NCBI GenBank assembly: GCA_002840895.1 | Contig: PHCZ01000006.1 | Span: forward strand, 1-64,000 | DNA length: 64,000 bases | Direction: 5' to 3' | DNA from: Bacteroidetes bacterium HGW-Bacteroidetes-8 | Lineage (GTDB): Bacteria > Bacteroidota > Bacteroidia > Bacteroidales > UBA932 | Shown here: piece after piece, positions 53,766 to 61,723 of the stretch | How the letters are laid out: each line of letters begins with the position of its first letter | How positions within the stretch are numbered: position 1 is the stretch's first letter | Program-made: the position numbers and the translations under genes | Notes under the pieces: generated by a model | Databases searched by the model: none | Seen by the model: only the letters and a program-made list of their open reading frames with translations | Told to the model about the DNA's origin: nothing

Positions 53766-54230
53766 ATGACATCTAAAACAAAATTTTTAAGACAAATCTT
53801 AATCACAGTAGCTGTAATAGCCTTGCTTTCAAGCTGCAGCACAATTAATCGCAGTATGAGAGAGCCCGATACAAGGGTTAATCTAAGAATGAGCGATTTC
53901 TCACTATCAAACCAAGTAACAGCAACAGCAACATCAGTAAAGGTTATTGGCATCGACTGGGCAAGACTTTTTAAGAAAAAAACAGGGGTGGTTGATGGTA
54001 GTAGATCCTCCACAATCAATCTGGTATGTATTCCTGTAATTGGAAATATTGTATCAGACAGGACTGCAAATTATTCTCTCTATGAGTTGATGAGTGATAG
54101 TCCCGGGTACGATGTGGTCTTTTACCCTCAATATGAAACAAAAATTTTAAGACCCGTGTTAGGCATCGGCTTCTTTTCTAAAATTACAACGGTAAAGACA
54201 ACAGCCAGACTTGGGAAAATGAATAATTAA
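53766..54230 (+). CDS. Uncharacterised lipoprotein
   Basis: A 154-residue protein with a lipoprotein signal (ILITVAVIALLSSCSTIN). The mature part is short and unlike families I know: RVNLRMSDFSLSNQVTATATSVKVIGIDWARLF, then INLVCIPVIGNI and a C-terminal segment with ILRPVLGIGFFSKITTVKTTARLG. It looks beta-rich. Because it is the first gene after a LytTR-type promoter it is a direct candidate target. It leads operon 2, 13 bp before a reductase gene. Confidence 0.7.
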   Translation: MTSKTKFLRQILITVAVIALLSSCSTINRSMREPDTRVNLRMSDFSLSNQVTATATSVKVIGIDWARLFKKKTGVVDGSRSSTINLVCIPVIGNIVSDRTANYSLYELMSDSPGYDVVFYPQYETKILRPVLGIGFFSKITTVKTTARLGKMNN

Positions 54231-54243
54231 AAAGGGGGATTAT

Positions 54244-55257
54244 ATGAAAGCAATTGTTTTTACAGAATATGGCGCACCAGAGGTGCTGAAACTCAAAGAG
54301 GTTCCAAAACCAAAGCCAAAGGATAATGAAATCCTTATAAAGATCTACGCAACGCCATTAAATTTTGGAGATACACTTGTAAGAAAATTCAACACCATTA
54401 CCCCGAAAAAATTCCATATGCCGTTCATATTCTGGTTTTTAGGAAAATTTTATTTTGGTTTCAAAAAACCTAAAATAGAGATATTGGGGAGTGAATTTTC
54501 CGGGAAAGTTGAATCTATCGGTAAAAATGTAAAGAGGTTTATAGCAGGAGATCAGGTCTTCGGATATCGTGGCCCACGTATGGGTGCTTATGCAGAGTAC
54601 TTGTGTATGAACGAGAATGACGTTGTTGCTCATAAACCAACCAATATGTCATATGAACAGGCAGCCGCTATACCTTACGGTGCAATTATGGCATTAGGTT
54701 CTATTAGAAAAGCAAATCTGAAAGCTAAACAGAGCGTTTTAGTCAACGGAGCTTCCGGCGGCATAGGTCCTATTGTGGTGCAACTTGCAAAATATCATTT
54801 TGATGCAATTGTAACCGGAGTTTGCGGGACACCTAGAATACCGTATGTTATCTCTATGGGTGCAGATAAGGTAATCGACTACACTAAAGAGGATTTTAGT
54901 AAAAACGGAGAGACCTATGACTATATTTTTGACATTCTAGGGAAATGTTCAATAGAAATGTGCAAACGCTCACTTAAGAAAAACGGGAGCTGCCTATACG
55001 TAAGTTTTAAGATGAAGCAGGTTTTTCAAATGTTATGGAGATCAATAGCCGGAAATAAGAAAATAGTCTGTGTAATGGTTAATGAAAACAGAAAAGATTT
55101 GATTTTCATTAAAGAGCTTATAGAGGCGGGTAAGATTAAATCAATAGTAGACAGATGCTATAGATTAGAGGAGGCTGCCGAAGCACACAGATATTTTGAA
55201 AGCGGGAACAAGCAAGGCAGTGTTGTATTAAAGTTATATGATGAGCATAATATTTAA
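54244..55257 (+). CDS. MDR-family NAD(P)-dependent alcohol dehydrogenase / quinone reductase
   Basis: A 337-residue zinc-independent medium-chain dehydrogenase/reductase. It begins MKAIVFTEYGAPEVLKLKEV, the standard quinone-reductase start, and has the nucleotide-binding VLVNGASGGIGPIVVQLAKY in the middle, then SMGADKVIDYTKEDF. No catalytic zinc site is evident. It likely reduces a quinone or enone with NADPH. It has a close paralog in this window (59450-60445, same start and similar GAxxx motif), both within the inferred LytTR regulon. Operon 2, after the lipoprotein. Confidence 0.88.
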   Translation: MKAIVFTEYGAPEVLKLKEVPKPKPKDNEILIKIYATPLNFGDTLVRKFNTITPKKFHMPFIFWFLGKFYFGFKKPKIEILGSEFSGKVESIGKNVKRFIAGDQVFGYRGPRMGAYAEYLCMNENDVVAHKPTNMSYEQAAAIPYGAIMALGSIRKANLKAKQSVLVNGASGGIGPIVVQLAKYHFDAIVTGVCGTPRIPYVISMGADKVIDYTKEDFSKNGETYDYIFDILGKCSIEMCKRSLKKNGSCLYVSFKMKQVFQMLWRSIAGNKKIVCVMVNENRKDLIFIKELIEAGKIKSIVDRCYRLEEAAEAHRYFESGNKQGSVVLKLYDEHNI

Positions 55258-55283
55258 TAGCACTATTTCACAATAACGGAAGA

Positions 55284-55355
55284 TGACCACTTATCACATT
55301 ATGTGACCACTAATCATAATTATAGTTTATTTTATTGACTCTGGTACTTTCTTTG
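55284..55355 (+). promoter_or_regulatory. LytTR-type operator and promoter 3
   Basis: Half-sites TGACCACTTATCACATT (55284-55300) and TGACCACTAATCATAAT (55304-55320), the cleanest copy, are offset 20 bp. TACTTTCTTTG (55345-55355) is at the same distance as in sites 1 and 2; a TTG -33 element is not conserved here. It drives the operon starting at 55379. Confidence 0.75.
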
Positions 55356-55378
55356 AAGCAAATAGAGATATTTTCAAA

Positions 55379-56221
55379 ATGAAACAAGTAAAACTAACAC
55401 CCAAAAAGGCATTTATGAAATGCGGAACCTGCAGCAGTGCTATGTTCCGTTTGCTTAATCAGGAGTTTGACAACCTGAGTGAGACAGAAGAAAAAGCGTG
55501 TGACCTTTTAGCAGGAGGGGTAGCACAAAAGGGGCACCAGTGCGGGATGCTTTGGGGTGCCTCTCTGGCTGTCGGAGCGGAATCACTCAAAAGACACAGT
55601 GACAAAAACGAAGCAATTGCATCTTCAATAACAGCGTCACAATTCATAGTCGAATCATTTAAAAAGAGAACCAAAACAGTTAATTGCAGGGAGATTTCAG
55701 GAATTGATTGGGAAAACAAACTGGATTTTGCCCTCTATATGGCAAAAACTATTCTGCAGGGATTTGTATACAGTCCTTGTTTCAAACTTATTGACAAATG
55801 GACCCCGGAAGCCATTCAGGCTGCAAATAAAGGGTTTGCAGGTAAAACGAGATACAGCAAAAATTGTATAAGCTGTGCATCCGAGGTTGTAAAAAAAATG
55901 GGGGCAAGTGAGCAGGAGAGTATTATAGTTTCGGGTTTTGCAGGAGGAATTGGCCTGAGTGGAAATGGTTGCGGGGCTTTAAGTGCAGCAATATGGTATA
56001 AAATGTTAGACTGGGCGAAAAAGAATACCGGGAAAAACCCTGCCTTTTTTAATAATCAGGATGTAAAGAGTTTATTAAGGTCATTTTATATCCAAACTGA
56101 CTCCGAAATGTTGTGCAGGAAGATTTGCGGGAAACAATTTGAATCAATTGACGAGCACTCGGATTATATTCGAAGCGGTGGCTGTAAAAACATAATTGAA
56201 GCACTGGCAAATTCACGATGA
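55379..56221 (+). CDS. C_GCAxxG_C_C family cysteine-rich protein (tandem form)
   Basis: A 280-residue protein with 12 cysteines. Two segments look like a duplicated C_GCAxxG_C_C module: KCGTCSSAM (C15, C18) with LLAGGVAQKGHQCGMLWG (C55), and KNCISCASEVV (C163, C166) with SGFAGGIGLSGNGCGALSAA (C198). Later cysteines are at about 246, 250 and 269. The family is called a putative redox-active protein; function is not established. The gene overlaps a cysteine desulfurase gene by 4 bp, so a persulfide or Fe-S role is an attractive guess. It is first in operon 3, directly behind operator 3. Confidence 0.82.
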   Translation: MKQVKLTPKKAFMKCGTCSSAMFRLLNQEFDNLSETEEKACDLLAGGVAQKGHQCGMLWGASLAVGAESLKRHSDKNEAIASSITASQFIVESFKKRTKTVNCREISGIDWENKLDFALYMAKTILQGFVYSPCFKLIDKWTPEAIQAANKGFAGKTRYSKNCISCASEVVKKMGASEQESIIVSGFAGGIGLSGNGCGALSAAIWYKMLDWAKKNTGKNPAFFNNQDVKSLLRSFYIQTDSEMLCRKICGKQFESIDEHSDYIRSGGCKNIIEALANSR

Positions 56222-57369
56222 ACAGATTTCTTTATAAACGGCAGGTCTATCTTGACAATAATGCCACAACACGCGTTAGCAAGAGTGTCAGGAGAGTAAT
56301 GGGGCGTGTATTGAAATACAATTGGGGAAACCCATCTTCCGGATACTATATGGGCAAAAGGGCTGCCCGTATAATTGAAAAGGCACGGCAGCAGGTTGCC
56401 GATTCAATAAATGCACATTCGCACGAGTTATATTTTACGGGTTGTGCTACAGAGTCGAATAATGCAGCTTTAATAACCCTAAGTAATCACTTCTATCCAA
56501 AGAAGAAAAAAATCATCACAACACCTATTGAACACCCCTCTATAATGAACACTCTAGAGTTTCTGCAAACTCAAGGAGTTGTGGTTCAACTCTGTCCTGT
56601 AGACAGATATGGATTTATTTCCCTTAAAGAGTTAGAGACTCTTATAGATGAAGAGACCTTTTTAATATGCTGTATGTTTGCAAATAATGAGATAGGATCA
56701 ATTCAAAATATCAAAGAAGTTTCTGCCCTTGCAAAATCACAGAATGTTCTAGTTTTGTGTGATTGCGTTCAGGCGCTTGGCAAGGTTCCTGTTGATGTAA
56801 AGGATCTCGGTGTTGATTATGCCACATTTTCTGCACATAAACTCTATGGGCCAAAGGGAGTTGGAGCACTATATGCAAAAATAAGTACTCCTCTGGAGCC
56901 ATTCATTCACGGCGGGCACCAGGAAGAGGGAATGCGTGCCGGAACAGAGTCAACTCATAATATCGCAGGATTTGGTATGGCTTGTAAGGATGTTAAAAAC
57001 CTTATAACCAATTCCGAAAAAACAAGACGACTAAAAGAACAATTTATAAAACAACTTAAAGGCATCAAACCAGATATAATAATCAATTCGCCAACAGATA
57101 ATTGTTTGCCAAATACAGTCAGTATTACTTTCCCAAATATCAACATCAAAGAACTAATGATGATGTTAGATTATAACGGCATTGCCGTATCATCAGGTTC
57201 TGCGTGCAGCAGTCAATTAAACAAACCGTCCCACGTTTTAAAAGCGATTGGATTATCCGATATAGCAGCAGCAGGAACTCTTCGAATCAGTTTCAGTAAA
57301 GAGACATCGGAGAGAGATATTAGATATACTGTAAAAGTGATAGATAATTATTTAGCACTAGCAAAATAA
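56218..57369 (+). CDS. IscS/NifS-type cysteine desulfurase
   Basis: A 383-residue class V aminotransferase-fold PLP enzyme. FKRQVYLDNNATTRVS-like start, FTGCATESNNAALI, TTPIEHPSIM, and the Schiff-base lysine in FSAHKLYGPKGVGAL are present. The catalytic Cys lies in AVSSGSACSSQLNKPSHVL, the IscS form with its mobile loop. It is a second desulfurase in the window, distinct from the SufS at 4.1 kb. Translational overlap with the cysteine-rich protein suggests that it feeds sulfur to that partner. Operon 3. Confidence 0.92.
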   Translation: MNRFLYKRQVYLDNNATTRVSKSVRRVMGRVLKYNWGNPSSGYYMGKRAARIIEKARQQVADSINAHSHELYFTGCATESNNAALITLSNHFYPKKKKIITTPIEHPSIMNTLEFLQTQGVVVQLCPVDRYGFISLKELETLIDEETFLICCMFANNEIGSIQNIKEVSALAKSQNVLVLCDCVQALGKVPVDVKDLGVDYATFSAHKLYGPKGVGALYAKISTPLEPFIHGGHQEEGMRAGTESTHNIAGFGMACKDVKNLITNSEKTRRLKEQFIKQLKGIKPDIIINSPTDNCLPNTVSITFPNINIKELMMMLDYNGIAVSSGSACSSQLNKPSHVLKAIGLSDIAAAGTLRISFSKETSERDIRYTVKVIDNYLALAK

Positions 57370-57389
57370 GAGTAACTAAAACTAAATAA

Positions 57390-58106
57390 ATGACAATTGA
57401 ATCAATAAAAAAGAGAGGTTTTGGAATCTCAATAATTGTATTTCCAGTAATGCTGTTTGTAGGGTTTTTAATGCACCCCAACATTCTAAATCTCGAGGCT
57501 CTTCAAACGGTTGAACAACTAGTTGGAAGATTTCATAATCAGCCCATATTCCATTTTGGGCACCTGCTTGTAATGTTTGCCGTCCCGGTTATAATGATAG
57601 CGCTGATTAGTTTTATGAATGTGCTGCGAGGGAAGGGCAAACAATTAGGTTTTTGGGGCGGGGTTATTGGTTTATTTGGAGCTTTCATCTTAGCCGTGGA
57701 CAAAGGCGCTTTATGTTTGGTATTATCTGCATTCGATACTTTGCCAGAGGCTCAATTTCAAGAGTTTGCTCCTTTTCTTAGTGTTGTTGTAAATAAAGCC
57801 GGCTTGCTTTGGGTGGTTTGGTTATTACCATTATTACCAATTGGTGCATCAATACAAGCACTGGGCCTATTAAAAGAAAAATTTATCAGCAAATGGCAGG
57901 GAGTGTGCATTATTTTGGGGCTTCTGTTGCTTAACAACCCAGATATTGAACTAATTAGTGCAACTGGTGCTTTGCTTATGTGTGCCGGATACATTCCGTG
58001 GGGCGTCAGGATACTTCAGGGCAGAATGTATTGCTCTTCAACCTCTTGCCCTATATACGACAAAAAAAAAGATAAAAACCTTAGGTGTCATAAACCGTGT
58101 AATTAA
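57390..58106 (+). CDS. Five-helix membrane protein with cysteine-rich tail
   Basis: A 238-residue membrane protein, family not recognised (DUF4386-like at most). Hydrophobic segments are IIVFPVMLFVGFLM, FGHLLVMFAVPVIMIALISFM, FWGGVIGLFGAFILAV, AGLLWVVWLLPLLPIGASI and VCIILGLLLLNNPDIELI. The C-terminal tail, QGRMYCSSTSCPIYDKKK and NLRCHKPCN, has four cysteines likely on the cytoplasmic side. Next to a desulfurase and a cysteine-rich protein this could be meaningful. Operon 3, 20 bp after the desulfurase. Confidence 0.68.
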   Translation: MTIESIKKRGFGISIIVFPVMLFVGFLMHPNILNLEALQTVEQLVGRFHNQPIFHFGHLLVMFAVPVIMIALISFMNVLRGKGKQLGFWGGVIGLFGAFILAVDKGALCLVLSAFDTLPEAQFQEFAPFLSVVVNKAGLLWVVWLLPLLPIGASIQALGLLKEKFISKWQGVCIILGLLLLNNPDIELISATGALLMCAGYIPWGVRILQGRMYCSSTSCPIYDKKKDKNLRCHKPCN

Positions 58107-58178
58107 ATATTTTAACCCATAACATATGGATAAAACATACAGACTCAAAACCGGGTTGATAAATTATACAAACATAAA

Positions 58179-59453
58179 ATGAGACATATAGCATTATTAT
58201 TTCTGTTTACAGGTTTAACTATTAATGCGTTAGGGCAAAGCTCAACACTAAAAGAACAGGCTCTGAATGAGTTCAAAAAAGAACATTACTCAGAAGCAAT
58301 TGCCCTGTTGGAACAAGCGGCAAAAGTGACCCCAAAGGATGCCGAAATTTTTTACTATTTAGGATGGTTCAACCATTACAGGGCATACGATAGTCGACCA
58401 TTGAGCGGATACAACTTTTCATATTCCGAACAAATTTTGAAATATTTGGACAAAGCCCTTGAACTCAAGCCCGATTATGGTGATGCAAAGTACTTTTACG
58501 GTGCGGAATGTAGCGGAAACGCCTTTATTGCAATGCAGGATAATGATGCAGAGAAGTTAAGGTATTTCTATAAATTGGCCAATGATAGAGGTGCATATCC
58601 GGCCTGGCTGAAAGAGTTTGGGCGGAATTTCCTGAATAGTTGCGATACAAACGCAATTTTATTTACTGGCGGAAATGCCGATTTTGATGTTTGTCTTTAT
58701 TTGCAACTTCACGAAAAGATAAGAACCGATATTACCCTTTTGCCCATTGGAAACATTGACCGGCCTTGGTATGTGAAATTCTTGAAAAACGGATTGGAAG
58801 GTGCTATTAAAAAAGTTGAATTAAACCTTACCGACCAACAAATAATGGATATACATCCCTTTAAATGGGATACGACAATGGTTTCGATAAAAAGTTCATC
58901 AGAGGACAAAAAGCAATTTGGGTTATCAGACAACTATCTGTTTCAATGGCAGGTTGAACCTGACCTGTTTTCTGAAAGGATGCACTCAAAAATTGAAAGC
59001 GAAAAAGCAAAAAAGCGCGCATACCTAAGCCCGCAAAGAGCCATACTTTTGCAGATAGTAGAAGACAATTTTTCTCACAGACCAATTTATTTCTCAAACT
59101 TTTGCTCCCCAACACTTTTTGGGGGACTGAATTCATTTTTTCAAAACTGTGGGCTGGTTTCACGCCTAACGCCTGTTTTGACAAAGGACACAGAATTTGC
59201 ATTCAATTATTCAAAAATGGAAGAATTGCTTCAAGAACAGAATGTTATAAATTTTAAAACATTAATAAATAGTAGTATGCCTCGCATTTCCGGTGTTATA
59301 GTATCTGGTTATTACAACACTTTGCTTAATCTATCTGAAAAATACGACAAGACGAATAACTTAAAAGGTAAAAATTACCTGAAACTGCTATTTGAAAAGC
59401 ACATAAAGATAGGATATGACACAGAATTTGAGAATGAAATACAAATAAAATGA
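58179..59453 (+). CDS. Exported TPR protein with DUF2723-tail-like domain
   Basis: A 424-residue protein with a signal peptide (LLFLFTGLTINALGQ). Residues about 25-110 hold TPR repeats (LNEFKKEHYSEAIALLEQAAKVTPKD; LDKALELKPDYGDAKYFYG). From about 155 it resembles the soluble tail of DUF2723 membrane glycosyltransferase-like proteins (CDTNAILFTGGNADFDVCLYL, then LLPIGNIDRPWYVKFL), here without the membrane part. Function unknown. Operon 3, 72 bp after the previous gene, and overlaps the reductase gene by 4 bp. Confidence 0.68.
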   Translation: MRHIALLFLFTGLTINALGQSSTLKEQALNEFKKEHYSEAIALLEQAAKVTPKDAEIFYYLGWFNHYRAYDSRPLSGYNFSYSEQILKYLDKALELKPDYGDAKYFYGAECSGNAFIAMQDNDAEKLRYFYKLANDRGAYPAWLKEFGRNFLNSCDTNAILFTGGNADFDVCLYLQLHEKIRTDITLLPIGNIDRPWYVKFLKNGLEGAIKKVELNLTDQQIMDIHPFKWDTTMVSIKSSSEDKKQFGLSDNYLFQWQVEPDLFSERMHSKIESEKAKKRAYLSPQRAILLQIVEDNFSHRPIYFSNFCSPTLFGGLNSFFQNCGLVSRLTPVLTKDTEFAFNYSKMEELLQEQNVINFKTLINSSMPRISGVIVSGYYNTLLNLSEKYDKTNNLKGKNYLKLLFEKHIKIGYDTEFENEIQIK

Positions 59454-60445
59454 AAGCAATTGTACATTCAAAATATGGACCTCCTGACGAACTACAGCTT
59501 AAAGAGGTACAAAAACCAGTTCCCAAGGAGAATGAAGTGTTGATAAAAATACACGCGACAACAGTAACAACTACGGACTGCAACGCTCGTAACTTCACAT
59601 TTGTCCCTAAATCATTTATGTTTTTCGCGCGATTAGTGTTTGGCTTCAAAACCCCCAAAATAAATATACTAGGGATTGATTTGGCAGGAGAAATTGAAGC
59701 CGTAGGCAAAGATGTGAAGCTATTTAAGAAGGGTGACCAGGTTTTTGGATCACCCGGAACCAAATTCGGTGCCCACGCAGAGTATGTTTGTGTTCCCGAA
59801 GATGGTGCACTGGCCATAAAACCGGCTAGTATGTCCTGGGAGGAGGCTGCCGCTATTTCATTAGCAGGAAATACAGCACTGTTTTTTATAAGAGATTTGG
59901 CAAAAATTCAAGCCGGACAAAAAATACTTATCCACGGCGCTTCCGGGGCAATAGGGACTTATGCCGTTCAACTTGCCAAGTTCTACGGAGCAGAAGTTAC
60001 CGGAGTCTGCAGTTCAACAAATGCACAAATGGTTAAATCTTTAGGTGCAGATAAGATAATTGATTATACCAAAGAGGATTTTACCAAAACCGATGAGAGA
60101 TATGATTTTGTTTTTGATGTAGTAGGCAAGACGACATTCTCTCAATGCAAGGGCATATTAAAACAAAAGGGAATTTATCTTGAAAACAACCTTGAACTAA
60201 AGGATATTCTAATAATGATGTGGAGATCATTAGTTGGAGGTAAAAAAATTAAGGGAGGGGTATCAATTGAGAGTGCAGAAAACCTGAATTTCTTTATTGA
60301 ACTGATAGAATCAGGAAAGTTAAAACCGGTTATTGATAAAACATTTCCACTTGAAAAGACCGCAGAAGCTTTTCGATATGTCGAGCTAGGACATAAAAAA
60401 GGGAATGTAGTCATTATAAACCAGTCATTTAATTGTAACTTTTAA
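59450..60445 (+). CDS. MDR-family NAD(P)-dependent alcohol dehydrogenase / quinone reductase (paralog)
   Basis: A 331-residue paralog of the reductase at 54244-55257, starting MKAIVHSKYGPPDELQLKEVQ. The dinucleotide motif is LIHGASGAIGTYAVQLAKF, then SLGADKIIDYTKEDF. No zinc-ligand set is visible. The two genes probably arose by duplication within this region. Operon 3, with 4-bp overlap to the TPR gene and 10 bp before a small secreted protein. Confidence 0.87.
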   Translation: MKAIVHSKYGPPDELQLKEVQKPVPKENEVLIKIHATTVTTTDCNARNFTFVPKSFMFFARLVFGFKTPKINILGIDLAGEIEAVGKDVKLFKKGDQVFGSPGTKFGAHAEYVCVPEDGALAIKPASMSWEEAAAISLAGNTALFFIRDLAKIQAGQKILIHGASGAIGTYAVQLAKFYGAEVTGVCSSTNAQMVKSLGADKIIDYTKEDFTKTDERYDFVFDVVGKTTFSQCKGILKQKGIYLENNLELKDILIMMWRSLVGGKKIKGGVSIESAENLNFFIELIESGKLKPVIDKTFPLEKTAEAFRYVELGHKKGNVVIINQSFNCNF

Positions 60446-60455
60446 AAAATAAATA

Positions 60456-60698
60456 ATGAGGATGAAAAAGATTACAGTATTATTATTTTTGGTGTTTTTC
60501 AACATCTCACTCTTCGGCAAAGAGTTTGTTAAAATCGCAACACCTACTGTTGCTGATAAAAAAATGTCGGAGAATACTGCTAATGATAAGTTAGCCGATC
60601 TATATGCAATGACAGAGAAATACAATTTGGCTGTTGAAAAGTTTAATTCTTCTATGTCAAAATTACGCGAATCAAAATACAAGCATCCGGTTAGCTAA
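60456..60698 (+). CDS. Small exported protein of unknown function
   Basis: An 80-residue protein with a signal peptide (ITVLLFLVFFNISLFGKE). The mature 55 residues form a charged, possibly helical segment (ANDKLADLYAMTEKYNLAVEKFNSSMSKLRES). No family recognised. Gap to neighbours is 10 bp upstream and 8 bp downstream, so it is well embedded in operon 3, which supports it as a real gene. Confidence 0.65.
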   Translation: MRMKKITVLLFLVFFNISLFGKEFVKIATPTVADKKMSENTANDKLADLYAMTEKYNLAVEKFNSSMSKLRESKYKHPVS

Positions 60699-60706
60699 AG
60701 TCTAAT

Positions 60707-61627
60707 ATGATAAAAGGTGCGCTGTTATTGCTCACGCTTATATTAACCTCGTGCAGCGGAATGAAAAACCTAGAGAGAGCTCTCCCCAAAGAGGGTGAAG
60801 CGGGTAGCTTTGTTGCGGTGAGAGATGGCCTTAAAATATTTGTTTATGAGTATGTTCCAGAGAGTAATTTTTTAAATACAATTTATATTATTTCCGGAAT
60901 TACAGGCATAAACCATAAAGAGGAGAGAGATATTATTGAGAAATTAAGTAATAATGAGAATCGTGTGGTTGTGATACATCCCCGCGGTACAGGATATTCA
61001 GAGGGTAAAAGGGGCGACGGCAAAAATTTAGACGATTTTATTGGAGACTACGTAGAAATAATCAAGAGCGATGAATTTTACAACGATAGAACCGGTAAAG
61101 TAATTTTATACGGACACAGTATGTCCTGTGCAGTTGCCCTTGTAGTGGGGAATGAACTGCAAAAAATTGACGCTCTAATTATGGTTAACCCTCCGTATAA
61201 ACTAAAGCCTGTCAAAGGGATGTCTCCTGGTTTCGGAGATTATCTCAAATATATAGGCTACTACATTTTTGCACCACATATACCGATAGTCAATATGGGA
61301 GGAGATCCGGCAACTATTGAAGATGATGCAGACAGAGAAGAGTCGTACAAAAGAAACCGCGATACTCTGCTGGTAAAGTATTTCAGTATGCATTATATGA
61401 ATGAATCAAAGAGGGTAATGGATGCGATGGTTAGAAATGCTCGTTTGGCAGACTATCCATTGATGCTAATTTACGGGGAGAGAGACAAGCTTGTAGAGAA
61501 AGCGGGATGTGATGAGATTTTTGCCGCCTGGAGAGGTGAAAATAAAAAGTATATAGTAATTAGCGGCGGGTCACACGGAAAATCTACGGCAATAAAGAGT
61601 ATTGAAAAATTTCTACCACTCTTATAA
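60707..61627 (+). CDS. Alpha/beta hydrolase lipoprotein
   Basis: A 306-residue hydrolase anchored as a lipoprotein (LTLILTSCSGM). IIHPRGTGYSEG-like loop (VIHPRGTGYSEGKR), nucleophile elbow LYGHSMSCAVALV (Ser about 138), an Asp in IYGERDKLVE and His in GGSHGKS complete a triad. The cap region around 160-210 is hydrophobic. Resembles serine aminopeptidase S33-type lysophospholipase-like hydrolases. Last gene of operon 3; the next gene has its own promoter. Confidence 0.85.
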   Translation: MIKGALLLLTLILTSCSGMKNLERALPKEGEAGSFVAVRDGLKIFVYEYVPESNFLNTIYIISGITGINHKEERDIIEKLSNNENRVVVIHPRGTGYSEGKRGDGKNLDDFIGDYVEIIKSDEFYNDRTGKVILYGHSMSCAVALVVGNELQKIDALIMVNPPYKLKPVKGMSPGFGDYLKYIGYYIFAPHIPIVNMGGDPATIEDDADREESYKRNRDTLLVKYFSMHYMNESKRVMDAMVRNARLADYPLMLIYGERDKLVEKAGCDEIFAAWRGENKKYIVISGGSHGKSTAIKSIEKFLPLL

Positions 61628-61655
61628 ACGACTTTAATTCCTCCCGGATTCATAC

Positions 61656-61687
61656 TTGCCGTAAAGTGGGCATTCAGTATACGGCAA
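61656..61687. promoter_or_regulatory. Inverted repeat before the serine hydrolase gene
   Basis: TTGCCGTA at 61656-61663 is complementary to TACGGCAA at 61680-61687, 16 bp apart. It ends 7 bp before the -7 box and covers the -33 region, as an operator would. No T-run follows, so it is not a clear terminator. Confidence 0.4.
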
Positions 61688-61694
61688 ATTTCAC

Positions 61695-61702
61695 TATTTT
61701 TG
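61695..61702 (+). promoter_or_regulatory. -7 box for the serine hydrolase gene
   Basis: TATTTTTG fits TAnnTTTG, 21 nt before the ATG at 61724. Confidence 0.45.
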
Positions 61703-61723
61703 TAACTAATCAAAGAATTACTT

